Assembly (NCBI RefSeq): GCF_024138165.1
Contig: NZ_CP100000.1
Span: 3,782,001 to 3,846,000 of the forward strand
Origin: Halorussus vallis
GTDB taxonomy: Archaea > Halobacteriota > Halobacteria > Halobacteriales > Haladaptataceae
Direction: 5' to 3'
DNA: 64,000 nt
Both the position numbers and the translations under genes were made by a program. The notes beneath the pieces were generated by a model that saw only the letters and a program-made list of their open reading frames with translations, was not told the origin of the DNA and did not search any database. Below are positions 9,201-17,381 of the stretch, piece by piece (the stretch's first letter is position 1; each line of letters starts with the position of its first letter).

Positions 9201-10398
9201 GGTCGACCTCCCGGAAGTGCTGTTTCTTCGGGAGCGCCACCGCCTTCTCCAGGTCGTAGCGGTTGACCACCGTGGTGTGGCCCTCGACGGTCGAGAAGAA
9301 GGCGTCCTCGTCCAGTTCCTCGGGCACGTCGAGCGTGCGCTCGTCCTCGACCTCCAGCAGTTTCTCGGCCTTGGCCGCGCCCTCCGCCAGCAGGTCTTCG
9401 AGGTCGTCTTCGGGGAAGCCGAGCCACTCCTCCTCGTCGAAGCGCTCGATTTCGCCCTCCTCGTCGCGGGGGCGTTCGGGCGCGGTGACGCTCGTGTCCT
9501 CGTAGTAGTACTCGTACTTGAAGTGCTCCCAGTAGTAGTCGCCCTTCGTGACGGGCGTCGTCGCGGGGTCGAGCCACGCCTCGAAGTCGGCGCTCAGGTC
9601 GGTGACCGCCAGGCCGCCCTCGAAGACGCTCGCCCCCAGGTCGTCGTGGCCGAGCCACTCGCTCCGGTCGAAGGGCACGACTTCGCCGTCCCCGTCGCGC
9701 GGGCGCGCCATCCCGTCGTCGTCCTCGTCGTAGTAGTACTCGTAGCGGAAGTGCTCCCAGAGGTACTCGCCGAGTTCGACCGGCGTCTCCTCGGGGTCGA
9801 GGAACGCCTCGAAGTAGGCGCTCAGCCCCGCGGCGGTTTCGGCGGCGTCGTCCACCCTGTCGCCGGTTTTCTCGGGGTCGAAGCCGAGGTACTCCTCGGG
9901 TTCGAAGGGGTACGGTTTGCCCCGCCAGTTGGTCGGCGGGCCGCCGTCCTCCCAGAAGACGTCCTCCTCGCAGTCCCGCCAGGTGTACTCGCCGACAGTG
10001 ACCCGCGCCGAGGCGAGTTCGTCGTCGGAGAGGTCCAGCGGACCGGGCGTTCCGTCGGAGTCGCCGTCGTCCCCGTCGGAGTCCTCCGGTTCCCCGCCGC
10101 TCCCTCCGGGGTCGTTCGATTCGTCGTCGACATCGTCTGCGTCGTCAGCGTCGTCGGCCGTCTCGTCTGCCTCGCCCGCTCCGCCGTCGTCGTCGGCATT
10201 CCCGGTGTCGGAGTCCTCGCCGCCCTCCGAACCGGTTTCCTCGTCGGCGTCGCCGTCAGTCTCGTGGCGGTCGCCGTCCGGTCCGTGGGACGGTCGCTCC
10301 CGACCCCGGCCGCCGCCTTCGGACCGAGGTTCGGCCCCACCCGAATCCGCTTCCCCCTCGGGGTTCTCGTCCCTCCTCCGGTCCGATTCATCGTTCAT
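6259..10398 (-). CDS. pilB: Type IV pilus/secretion ATPase PilB-like, very large with acidic extensions and three internal repeats
   Basis: 1379 aa; the family is usually about 500-900 aa. Residues 1-130 are an acidic, low-complexity tail. Residues 136-355 hold three repeats of about 75 aa, the last two sharing W-E-H-F-(R/K)-YEYYY, RPRD..GE and FD..EWLG. A domain with RYWVNKPYSFV lies at about 395-480, then an acidic, Pro-rich insertion (540-665). The ATPase core runs from about 720 to 1160: Walker A GGTASGKTT (878-886), VMGEIRGEE (952-960) and GHTTYTTFHAD (971-981). The C-terminal 200 residues are again acidic. It would power assembly of the pilins encoded downstream. The ATG at 10398 has a purine-rich GGGAGGGGAG sequence just before it on the coding strand. 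Confidence 0.93.
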   Translation of the reverse strand: MNDESDRRRDENPEGEADSGGAEPRSEGGGRGRERPSHGPDGDRHETDGDADEETGSEGGEDSDTGNADDDGGAGEADETADDADDADDVDDESNDPGGSGGEPEDSDGDDGDSDGTPGPLDLSDDELASARVTVGEYTWRDCEEDVFWEDGGPPTNWRGKPYPFEPEEYLGFDPEKTGDRVDDAAETAAGLSAYFEAFLDPEETPVELGEYLWEHFRYEYYYDEDDDGMARPRDGDGEVVPFDRSEWLGHDDLGASVFEGGLAVTDLSADFEAWLDPATTPVTKGDYYWEHFKYEYYYEDTSVTAPERPRDEEGEIERFDEEEWLGFPEDDLEDLLAEGAAKAEKLLEVEDERTLDVPEELDEDAFFSTVEGHTTVVNRYDLEKAVALPKKQHFREVDRYWVNKPYSFVIIFHSEKENETKYYLIEPYCTRIEDDLKEFLTGKLRTSIKYSSEEVVVEAEEEEREEVIERETLRLLARYDLYAENTGERAEQLKQALARYDETRDAVSASLARARESTDAALEPVRESYLDYVEKRRDDDAEAADESAASADGEDDDGPEDETPDEPETPETPTEPTPEADADSDGDEEVAADGGTVDGEGDDAGAPASDASAPAATEQPASPPEPESPDGPVAAEESEASGAADDAEGEADGDAERRDDPEPRIRLDEYLDLDFDASGSLREQVRAAVEAKIEELEPDESGGLDGISVRPEPVLLEEDEETLSEYQAEKLLYFLRRDFIGYERIDGIKHDINVEDISVDGYNSPVFVYHTDYEQIITNVYHGETELDDFVVKMAQRSGKGISKRQPQVDATLPDGSRAQLTLGREVSDHGTNYTIRQFKDVPFTPIDLVNWNTFSLEEMAFLWLAIENHKSLIFAGGTASGKTTSLNAVSLFIPSNTKIVSIEDTREVELPQRNWIASVTRPSFSDDDKGDVDEFDLLEAALRQRPDYIVMGEIRGEEGRTLFQVMSTGHTTYTTFHADTVGEVLKRFTTEPINVSKTLFTALDLVSIQTQTRVQGSKVRRNKSLTEINHYDPENDEINVQDIFQWRAEDDEFMRLSGSNTMEEIMFDRGWNHDQLEDEILKRRVILAYLIKNGLNEYTQVAATAQAFINDPDTILTLIANGNLEESLHDLREMESVHIDIDPEKEEMVPRPDPDPETYELARGILAEAEDRLLDDYRGEDADAEGLAVALAKSHEATDAPTDSGDAPDLPFDDEMLDAVEFETNPESTEDDRPSAGEAVGQRSESGGTRDGSGDATTPRRPDAVERSTTADEFESAAPASDEPANDRPVSADPTPAESGRRESGTELGQGDLAAESESVDGDESPSTDDGDASSTDDEETPSFGEFEAAFDESETGTTDDDGSAGSDADADAEDRS

Positions 10399-10504
10399 TG
10401 ACTCTCCCCTCCCACTGATACTTGAAAAAACCTTTTACCTGCCGAATTACATGTCATTTTAATTTGAGTGTATCAGTAAGGAATGTTCTTCCCCGAAGAT
10501 ATAC

Positions 10505-10548
10505 GGAGTCGGAACCACAGCTGTCGGACTCCGACTATGGAGTCGGAC
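10505..10548. repeat. Three copies of a GTCGGA/TCCGAC element upstream of pilB
   Basis: Copies of GGAGTCGGA occur at 10505-10513 and 10539-10547. A near-perfect palindrome, GTCGGACTCCGAC, sits between them at 10523-10535. All lie within 44 bases, about 110-140 bases upstream of the pilB start and downstream of the peptide-transporter stop. It could be an operator, or part of a transcript-end hairpin for the transporter operon. Confidence 0.5.
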
Positions 10549-10610
10549 AGATTACACTAACGGGAACCGAAGACGGTCGGACGAAGGACGTATCGACAAG
10601 AGAAGAGGAA

Positions 10611-10626
10611 TCGCCGGGCCCGGCGA
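10611..10626 (-). terminator. Palindrome downstream of the peptide transporter operon, possible terminator
   Basis: TCGCCGGGCCCGGCGA is a perfect 16-base palindrome 30 bases after the last stop of the opp/dpp operon. On the minus strand it is followed by a pyrimidine-rich run, TTCCTCTTCTCTT. Such a site could end transcription before the pilus promoter; there is no long T-tract, so this is tentative. Confidence 0.4.
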
Positions 10627-10655
10627 AGCGACGACGGGTGTCGGGCCGTCCGAGG

Positions 10656-12023
10656 TCAGTCGTCCAGCGACGCGGACCGCTTGGAGTCGTCGGCCTCCTC
10701 GTAGGTGTGTAGCAGACAGCTCGCCCGCTGGCCCGGCCTGGTTTCGATGAACTCGGGCGTCCGGCTCTCGCACACCGTCTCGAACTCGGTCGAGAGCAGG
10801 TCGTCGGCTCGATCGAAATCGCCCTCGGAGACGTACTCGATGGCCTCCGCGAGCACCGACTCCGCCGAGGGGTCCGAGAGTTGCTCGGGGATGTCGAACT
10901 CCTCGCGGAGGACTTCGTCTATCCGGTCGAGCGGGACGTCGGCCTCCTCGACGTTCCCGCCGTCCTCGGCGGCGGCGAACTCCCGGACCGCGCCGACGTC
11001 GATCTCGTGCTTGGCGACTCGCTCGCGGAAGTTCATCACCGCTCGCCAGTGGGTCTGCTCGAAGTCGTAGCCCTCCGGTTGGATGACCTTCGGGCACCTA
11101 GTGTGGAACCGACAGCCCGACGGCGGGTCCGACGGCGACGGCACGTCTCCGGTGAGTTCGATGCCCATCCCGCGCTTTCGGGGGTCGGGCCTCGGTATCG
11201 ACGAGAGCAGCGCCTGCGTGTAGGGGTGCTGGGGGTTCTCGAACAGCTCTTCGGTCGGTCCGATCTCGACGATCTCGCCGAGGTACATCACCGCGACGCG
11301 GTCGCAGACCTCCCGGACCACGCCCATGTCGTGGCTGATGAGCAGCATCGAGAGCGAGAACTCCTCCTGAATCTCGTCCATCAGCGAGAGCACCTCCGCC
11401 TGCACGGAGACGTCGAGCGCCGACACCGGTTCGTCGGCGACGATGAGTTCGGGGTTCAACACGAGCGCCCGCGCGAGTCCGACGCGCTGTTTCTGCCCGC
11501 CTGAGAACTCGTGGGGGTAGCGGTGGACGTCGTCGGCCGAGAGGCCGACGCGTTCGAGGAGGTCCTCGACGATGGCCCGCCGCCGCGCCTTGTCGGTCAG
11601 CCCGTGGACCCGGAGCGGTTCGGCGACCGACTCGCCGATTGTCATCCGGGGGTCGAAGCTTGAGGAGGGGTCCTGATAGATCATCTGGGCCTGCCGGCGG
11701 AACTCCTTGAGCCGTTTGTCGTCGAACCGGGTGACGTCGTTCGGATGCGGACCGTCGCCGGTGTGGGCGACGTCGTCGTACTGGTTGCTGTTGAAGATGA
11801 CCTCGCCGGCGGTCGGCTCCTCCAGTCTGATGATCGACGAGGCGGCCGTTGACTTACCACAGCCCGACTCGCCGACCAGGCCGAGCGTCTCGCCGCGAGC
11901 GATGTCGAAGCTCACGCCGTCGACCGCCCGCACGCGGCCGACCTCCTTCGAGAGCATCCCCTCGGTGATGGGGTAGTGCTTCTTGAGGTTGCGGACCGAC
12001 AGCAGCGGTTCGCCGTCAGTCAT
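10656..12023 (-). CDS. Oligopeptide/dipeptide ABC transporter ATPase, DppF/OppF type
   Basis: 455 aa from the ATG at 12023. A GTG nine bases further upstream is rejected because it lies inside the ribosome binding sequence GGAGGTG, which is correctly spaced for the ATG. Walker A is GESGCGKST, the signature [15 protein letters not shown] and Walker B is [12 protein letters not shown]. The oligopeptide C-terminal domain begins GCRFHTRCP but is interrupted by about 110 acidic residues before ASCLLHTYE, so the protein is longer than the usual 320-350 aa. It should pair with the ATPase gene just upstream (8-base overlap) to drive peptide import through the two permeases. Confidence 0.9.
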   Translation of the reverse strand: MTDGEPLLSVRNLKKHYPITEGMLSKEVGRVRAVDGVSFDIARGETLGLVGESGCGKSTAASSIIRLEEPTAGEVIFNSNQYDDVAHTGDGPHPNDVTRFDDKRLKEFRRQAQMIYQDPSSSFDPRMTIGESVAEPLRVHGLTDKARRRAIVEDLLERVGLSADDVHRYPHEFSGGQKQRVGLARALVLNPELIVADEPVSALDVSVQAEVLSLMDEIQEEFSLSMLLISHDMGVVREVCDRVAVMYLGEIVEIGPTEELFENPQHPYTQALLSSIPRPDPRKRGMGIELTGDVPSPSDPPSGCRFHTRCPKVIQPEGYDFEQTHWRAVMNFRERVAKHEIDVGAVREFAAAEDGGNVEEADVPLDRIDEVLREEFDIPEQLSDPSAESVLAEAIEYVSEGDFDRADDLLSTEFETVCESRTPEFIETRPGQRASCLLHTYEEADDSKRSASLDD

Positions 12024-13065
12024 CGTCGGCACCTCCTCTGTTCCCGGTCGGCGTGTCGGCCGGCCCGGTTTCCGTGACTACCGATTCGTCGTACCCCGAC
12101 GTGTAGTAGATGCAGGAGGCGCGGTGGTCCTCACTGTCGGTCGCCGCCAGCGGCGGCTGGTCGCCGGTGTGACACTCGTCCACCGCGTAGGGACACCGCG
12201 CGGCGAACCGACACCCGTCCGGCGGATTCGTCGGGTCGGGAAGCGACCCCGGAATCCCCTCGGTCCGGTCGCCCCGGCCGGGGAGGCACTTCAACAGCGC
12301 CTGTGTATAGGGGTGGGTCGGGTTCTCGAAGAGGTCGAAGACGTCGCCCTGCTCCATGACCTTCCCCGAGTACATGACGACGACACGGTCGGCCACCTCG
12401 GCGACGACCCCCAGGTCGTGGGTGATAAGCAGGATGCTCATCCCGAACTCCTCCTGGAGTTCGGCGAGCAGTCGGAGTATCTGGGCCTGGATGGTGACGT
12501 CGAGCGCGGTCGTCGGTTCGTCGGCGATGAGCAGGTCCGGTTGGGTCGCCAGCGCCATCGCGATCATGACCCGCTGTTTCATCCCGCCCGAGAACTGGTG
12601 GGGGTAGTCGTCGAAGCGGGCGGTCGCCTCCGGGATGCCGACCCGGTCGAGCAGTTCGATGGCTTGCTCGCGGGCCGCCGGCTTCGAGACGTCGTCGTGG
12701 AGGCGGATGGCCTCGACGATCTGCCACCCCACCGTGTAACAGTGGTTGAGCGCGTCCTGGGGGTTCTGGAACACGTGCGCGATGTCGCCGCCGCGCAGTT
12801 CCCGCAGTTCCCGGTCGCTCATCTCGCCGATGTCGCGGCCCCTGAATCGGACCTCGCCGTCTATCTTCCCCGGCGGCATGTCGATGATCCGGGTGATCGA
12901 CTCGCTGGCGACGGTCTTGCCCGACCCCGACTCGCCGACGATGCAGACGGTTTCGCCCTGGTTCACGTCGAAGTCGACGCCGTCGACCGCCTGAACGTCT
13001 CCTTCGTCGGTCTCGAACGTCGTCTTGAGATTCCGAACGGACAGCAGTGGTTGGGTTTCCGTCAT
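12016..13065 (-). CDS. Oligopeptide/dipeptide ABC transporter ATPase, DppD/OppD type
   Basis: 349 aa, normal length for the family. Walker A is GESGSGKTV, the signature [15 protein letters not shown] and Walker B is [12 protein letters not shown]. The C-terminal oligo_HPY region is intact, with [15 protein letters not shown] and RASCIYYT. Two bases separate it from the permease gene upstream, and it overlaps the partner ATPase downstream. It hydrolyses ATP as one half of the heterodimeric motor of the peptide importer. The substrate could be dipeptides, oligopeptides or another nickel/peptide-class ligand; sequence alone does not separate these. Confidence 0.92.
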   Translation of the reverse strand: MTETQPLLSVRNLKTTFETDEGDVQAVDGVDFDVNQGETVCIVGESGSGKTVASESITRIIDMPPGKIDGEVRFRGRDIGEMSDRELRELRGGDIAHVFQNPQDALNHCYTVGWQIVEAIRLHDDVSKPAAREQAIELLDRVGIPEATARFDDYPHQFSGGMKQRVMIAMALATQPDLLIADEPTTALDVTIQAQILRLLAELQEEFGMSILLITHDLGVVAEVADRVVVMYSGKVMEQGDVFDLFENPTHPYTQALLKCLPGRGDRTEGIPGSLPDPTNPPDGCRFAARCPYAVDECHTGDQPPLAATDSEDHRASCIYYTSGYDESVVTETGPADTPTGNRGGADDD

Positions 13066-13067
13066 GG

Positions 13068-14261
13068 TTACGTGTCAGATTTCGAGTCGGCTTGCGGGTT
13101 GAGCGCGTCCAGCAGCGCGTCGCCGAGGAAGTTGAACGCCAGGATGGTGAAGAACAGGAAGAATCCCGGTATCGTCGTGATCCACCACGCCGTCGACAGG
13201 TCGCCTCGGCCGGCCGCAATGATCTGACCCCACGACGGCACCGACGAGTCGCCGAGTCCGAGGAACGCCAGTTGGGCCTCGGCGAGGATGAAGACGGGGA
13301 TGAGCAGCGTGAGGTCGGTGATGATGCTGCTGGCGGTGTTCGGTATCAGGTGACGGCGGATGACGTACCAGGTGTTGGCACCGCTGGTCTTCGCCGCCTT
13401 GATGTACTCCTCTTCGGTCTTCTGGAGCGCGTTCGAACGCACGTACCGGGCGTTGTTGCCCCAGGTGAGTCCGCCGAAGATGAGGATGAAGGTGAACAGG
13501 CTCCCGCCGAACATGTAGACCATTAGCAGGTAGAGCAGGAAGCTCGGGAACACCATCTGGATGTCGACGTACCGCATCAACAACTCGTCGACCAGTCCGC
13601 CGGCGTACGCCGCGACGGTGCCGACGATGCTGCCGATGGTCATCACCAGCAGCGACGTGATGAGCCCGATCTTCATGCTCACCTGCATCCCGTAGACGAT
13701 GATGGTCAGGATGTCCTTGCCCTGACCGGTCGTTCCGAACGGATACTTCCACGTTCCGTGACACTGCCCGTTGCTCACCTCGCCGACGCACTGGATGGGG
13801 ACGGACGAGTCCACCGTGAGCCCGATCGGCGGCTGGTACTTCTGGAAGAGCGCGATCTCCGGCTGTTTGAGGAACAGCGGGCCGAGGAGGCCGACGACGA
13901 AGATGACCAGCAGATACACCAGGCTGATGACCGCCGCCCGGTTCTTCTTGAAGTTCCGCCAGTAGTACCGGGTCATCCGCGGATTCTGGTACATCGGAAT
14001 CACGGCGTAGAAGAACAACATGACCAGCGTGAGCGCGAACAGCCAGTCGAGTTGCGAGACGTCGTACTCCCACCCGACGGCCGCGAAGGTCGGCGTGTAC
14101 GGATCGACCATGAACACGTCGTACAGGAACAGGACTGTCATGGCACCGAGCGTCGCCAGCAGTCCCGCGGTTCGCGGCGTGACCGGCAGACCACCCTGCC
14201 GGGACACCTCTTCCCAGTCGACGTCTTCGAATCGTTCCGAACGAGGTCGTTCCGTAGCCAT
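13068..14261 (-). CDS. Peptide ABC transporter permease, DppC/OppC type
   Basis: 397 aa. It has an unusually long N-terminal part with two extra hydrophobic segments (about residues 28-50 and 65-90), then the RYYWRNFKKNRAAVISLVYL region that starts the usual DppC core. The binding-protein-dependent transport domain follows (about residues 195-385), with the EAA-type loop EEEYIKAAKTSGANTWYVIR. Its start overlaps the TAA of the other permease by one base. The extended N-terminus with additional helices is something I associate with haloarchaeal DppC homologues. Function: half of the transmembrane channel for peptide import. Confidence 0.9.
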   Translation of the reverse strand: MATERPRSERFEDVDWEEVSRQGGLPVTPRTAGLLATLGAMTVLFLYDVFMVDPYTPTFAAVGWEYDVSQLDWLFALTLVMLFFYAVIPMYQNPRMTRYYWRNFKKNRAAVISLVYLLVIFVVGLLGPLFLKQPEIALFQKYQPPIGLTVDSSVPIQCVGEVSNGQCHGTWKYPFGTTGQGKDILTIIVYGMQVSMKIGLITSLLVMTIGSIVGTVAAYAGGLVDELLMRYVDIQMVFPSFLLYLLMVYMFGGSLFTFILIFGGLTWGNNARYVRSNALQKTEEEYIKAAKTSGANTWYVIRRHLIPNTASSIITDLTLLIPVFILAEAQLAFLGLGDSSVPSWGQIIAAGRGDLSTAWWITTIPGFFLFFTILAFNFLGDALLDALNPQADSKSDT

Positions 14262-15235
14262 TATCGATCACCGAAGCTGATCCGCGGGTCGAGTATCGTG
14301 TACGTGATGTCCTGTAGCAGGTTGCCGATGACCGCGACGAAGATCCCGATGAACGAGGTGCCGAGGACGAGCGCGGTGTCCTGGGCCTGGATCGCCTTCA
14401 GGGTCAACATGCCGAGTCCGGGAATGCCGAACACGACCTCGACGAGGTACGACGCGCCGATGAACAGATAGATCATCGTCCCGACGAAGGTCGTCGACAT
14501 CGGAACCGACGCCGGCCGAAGGATGTGTCTGGTCAGCAGGCGCCGTTCGTCGGCGCCCTTCGCCCGCGCGGTCTTCACGAAGTCGGCGTTGAGGTACTCC
14601 GCCGACTCGTTACGCGAGACGCGCATGATGCTCCCGATCGACCCGGTTGTGAGGACGAACACGGGCAGGATGAGCTGTTTGACGTTCGCCCAGCTAAACA
14701 CCGGGACGGAACTGTCGTACACCACCGGTACCCAGCCGAGGTGGACGCCGAAGATGACCAGCAGTATGATGCCGAACCAGAAGTTCGGAATCGCGTATCC
14801 GAAGAACGCGAACAGCGTCGCTAGGTGGTCCTTCGTCGTGTACTGGTTCGCCGCGGAGTAGAGCCCGACGGCCGGGCCGAGTATCAGCGTCAACAGCGTC
14901 CAGGGGACGGAGTACTGGACCGTGTAACGTAACGACTCCCAGATCGCCTGCGTCACCGGTTGGGCGCGGGATTCGGACCACCCCCAGTTCAGCGTGACGA
15001 TGTCGGTCATGTAATCGGTGTACCGAACCCACAGCGGCCGGTCCATCCCCTTCAGCTTTCGGATTCGCTCGGCCGCGGCTTCGGCGTCCTGTCCTCGCTG
15101 TGCCGCCTCGATCTTCGCCTGCCGGATGTCCTTGTCTGGTGTCACCGCGAGTAGCCCCCACGTGACCGAGAGGATGAGGTACGTGGCGATGAGCGACCAC
15201 AGTACCCGTCGGGCTACGTACCATCTCATACCCAT
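14261..15235 (-). CDS. Peptide ABC transporter permease, DppB/OppB type
   Basis: 324 aa. The N-terminus MRWYVARRVLWSLIATYLIL is the classic DppB start. A periplasm-side loop has MDRPLWVRYTDYM, and the EAA-type loop is NADFVKTARAKGADERRLL at about residues 215-235. About six membrane segments are visible. Two in-frame ATGs are possible (15235 and 15229); neither has a clear ribosome binding site. It follows the binding-protein gene by 61 bases, presumably on the same transcript. Confidence 0.92.
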   Translation of the reverse strand: MGMRWYVARRVLWSLIATYLILSVTWGLLAVTPDKDIRQAKIEAAQRGQDAEAAAERIRKLKGMDRPLWVRYTDYMTDIVTLNWGWSESRAQPVTQAIWESLRYTVQYSVPWTLLTLILGPAVGLYSAANQYTTKDHLATLFAFFGYAIPNFWFGIILLVIFGVHLGWVPVVYDSSVPVFSWANVKQLILPVFVLTTGSIGSIMRVSRNESAEYLNADFVKTARAKGADERRLLTRHILRPASVPMSTTFVGTMIYLFIGASYLVEVVFGIPGLGMLTLKAIQAQDTALVLGTSFIGIFVAVIGNLLQDITYTILDPRISFGDR

Positions 15236-15296
15236 GATTTGCGTTCTCTGATTTAAAGTACCGAAATGTTGGTTCGAGGTCGATTCGACTTCGGAG

Positions 15297-17207
15297 TTAC
15301 TGTCCGTCTTCCTTGTACCAGATCATCTCGTCGTATCCGCTGAAGAACTCCTCGACCGGCCCGACGATGCCGTTGCGGTAGCCGTAGATGTCGGAGTTCA
15401 TCACCAGCATGCCCATCGGCTGGTCCTTCGACAGTTTGCCGAAGATCTCCCCGTAGATCTGCTTGCGCTTCGCCTTGTCGACCGTCTTGGACGCCTTCGA
15501 GAACAGCGACTTGAAGTCGTAGCTCGGGTAGTAGCCGTAGTAGTTGAACCCGCCCTTCTTCAGGAAGAACGTCTCGGCGGAACTCGGCGTCATCGGGTAC
15601 GTGTTGAGACCGTAGACGAGCGACATGTCCCACGGTTTCTGGCTCGTCGCCTGGTCGCGCGGACCGGCGTTGTAGGAGCTGATGTTCCACTTGGGTTTGT
15701 CCGGCGCCGACTGCTGGACGTACTTCTTGTCGAACTGCGCGCCCGGCATCCCGTTGACAGTGACCTTGATGCCCGCGTTCTGCTGGAACTCCTGGGCCAC
15801 GAACTCGGCGGTCGCCTTCTCGTCCGACTGACCCGCGCTGTGGTACAGCGTGAGTTCGACCTGCTCACCGTTGCCGTCGACGAGCTTCTTGCCGTTGTAG
15901 CCGTAATCGGTGCCCTTGAGCGCCTCCTTCATCCGCTTGCGGGTCACCTCGGACCCGTAGAGGTCGCCGGTGCCGTACTGGACGACCTGCTCGCTGTCGT
16001 ACCACTGCGACCAGCGCGGCTGGTACGTGTAGGCGGGGTTCGCGTAGCCGCGGTAGACGCCCCTGACGAGCTTCTTCTTGTCGACCGCACAGCCCAGCGC
16101 CTGGCGCACCTTCTGCTTCCGGAACGGCTTCCAGCCGTTCGCCCGCATGTTGTACGCGATCTTGACGATGTACGGCTGGGGGGTGACGTTCAGGTAGGTG
16201 TCGTCGCGGCTCTTGAACTGCGAGGCCTTGTTCGGCGGCACCTGCGCGACGTCGATCTGGCCGGTCTTGAGCGCACCCAGCCTGGAACTGGACTCCTGGA
16301 TGACCTGCGTGACACGCTTGTCGAAGTACGGAGCCTTCTGGTACAGTTTCGGCATGTCGGTGTCCTCCCGCATGTAGTAGCTATCGTTGCGGGTGAAGAC
16401 CACCTTCTTGCTGCGCTCCCAGGTGTCGAGGTTGTACGGACCGAGGTTCCCGTTGAACGAGAGGTTCAGCAGTTTCTTGTCCTTCTTCAACCCGTCGACG
16501 TCCTGCTTGTCCACGTAGGGCTTGACGAGTTTCTTGGGCACGCACTGTGCGCCCCACATCGTCGGCTTCTTGTGGAACATGGGGTCGACCTCCGGGAGCT
16601 TGATGTCGAAGGTGTACTTGCCCGTCTTCTCGACCGGAATGGGCTCGTCGTTGCGGTACCAGTCGGTGCTGGCGGCGGTCCCGGACCACTCGGTCTGGTG
16701 GATCTCCTTGATCATGTAGACCCAGTCTTCCGCCGTCATCTGGCCGTAGGGTTCGCTCCATTGGAGGTTCTCCTTCAGTTTGGCGGTCCAGACCCGACCG
16801 TCGTCGGTCGTGAGGTCCATCCAGTAGGGGAACAGCTTCTGACCCGGCTCGAAGTAGTAGGCGCTGTCGAGCGCCTGCATGATGAGGGTCCCCGCGGTGC
16901 TCTCGGTGTTGTAGAGCGGGTTGAGCGTCGTGATGTCCGAACTGATGGCGTCCGTGTAGGTCCCGCCGACCTTCGGGAGCTCCTTCATCTCGCTCGTCGT
17001 CTGGGTGTCCGTCCCCGTTTCAGTGCCGAATCCGACGTCGCCCGTGGTCGTCGACTCGGTCGTGGTGCTATCCTGCGGGGTATCCGTCCCTTGACAGCCG
17101 GCCAGCCCGGCGATACCGCCGAGGCCGACGGCCTGCAGCCACCGTCGGCGCTTCATCCCGGGACGATCTTGGGTCGTGGTATCAACTCTATTGTTGCCAG
17201 ATGGCAT
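15297..17207 (-). CDS. Peptide ABC transporter substrate-binding lipoprotein (Tat-exported, SBP family 5)
   Basis: 636 aa. The signal has MKRRRWLQAVGLGG and the lipobox LAGC with Cys at about residue 38, so it is a Tat-exported lipoprotein anchored outside the membrane. A Thr-rich linker follows the Cys, as is usual for haloarchaeal lipoproteins. The body matches the family 5 binding-protein layout (LNPLYNTESTAGTLIMQALD near the start, RQALGCAVDKKKLVRGVY mid-protein). It is the first gene of the five-gene transporter operon. The start at 17207 is supported by a nearby GAGGT and a TATA element about 28 bases upstream; a later ATG at 17156 would still keep the Tat signal. Confidence 0.92.
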   Translation of the reverse strand: MPSGNNRVDTTTQDRPGMKRRRWLQAVGLGGIAGLAGCQGTDTPQDSTTTESTTTGDVGFGTETGTDTQTTSEMKELPKVGGTYTDAISSDITTLNPLYNTESTAGTLIMQALDSAYYFEPGQKLFPYWMDLTTDDGRVWTAKLKENLQWSEPYGQMTAEDWVYMIKEIHQTEWSGTAASTDWYRNDEPIPVEKTGKYTFDIKLPEVDPMFHKKPTMWGAQCVPKKLVKPYVDKQDVDGLKKDKKLLNLSFNGNLGPYNLDTWERSKKVVFTRNDSYYMREDTDMPKLYQKAPYFDKRVTQVIQESSSRLGALKTGQIDVAQVPPNKASQFKSRDDTYLNVTPQPYIVKIAYNMRANGWKPFRKQKVRQALGCAVDKKKLVRGVYRGYANPAYTYQPRWSQWYDSEQVVQYGTGDLYGSEVTRKRMKEALKGTDYGYNGKKLVDGNGEQVELTLYHSAGQSDEKATAEFVAQEFQQNAGIKVTVNGMPGAQFDKKYVQQSAPDKPKWNISSYNAGPRDQATSQKPWDMSLVYGLNTYPMTPSSAETFFLKKGGFNYYGYYPSYDFKSLFSKASKTVDKAKRKQIYGEIFGKLSKDQPMGMLVMNSDIYGYRNGIVGPVEEFFSGYDEMIWYKEDGQ

Positions 17208-17230
17208 ATCCCTTACCTCTTGCTAGCCTC

Positions 17231-17240
17231 ATATATATGT
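17231..17240 (-). promoter_or_regulatory. TATA element of the peptide transporter operon
   Basis: On the minus strand ACATATATAT lies about 28 bases before the ATG of the binding protein, the spacing expected for a transcript starting at or a few bases before the start codon. Confidence 0.6.
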
Positions 17241-17381
17241 ATCGATTGCTGTAATGACTGCTACGGAGTTATCCCCGCCCGGTCGTGCAAAAAGGTCAAT
17301 ATACGGCGGAAGATAACGCAAGGTCACCCGAACGAACGACGTATCAAAAAGGAGTCGGTTCGTCGAGTCGACTCGAACCGG

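Noticed and set aside
8539-10401. 620-codon open frame on the plus strand opposite pilB
   Set aside because: It is the antisense mirror of the acidic, GC-rich pilB; the product is Val/Leu/Arg-rich without motifs, while the minus strand has clear ATPase motifs.
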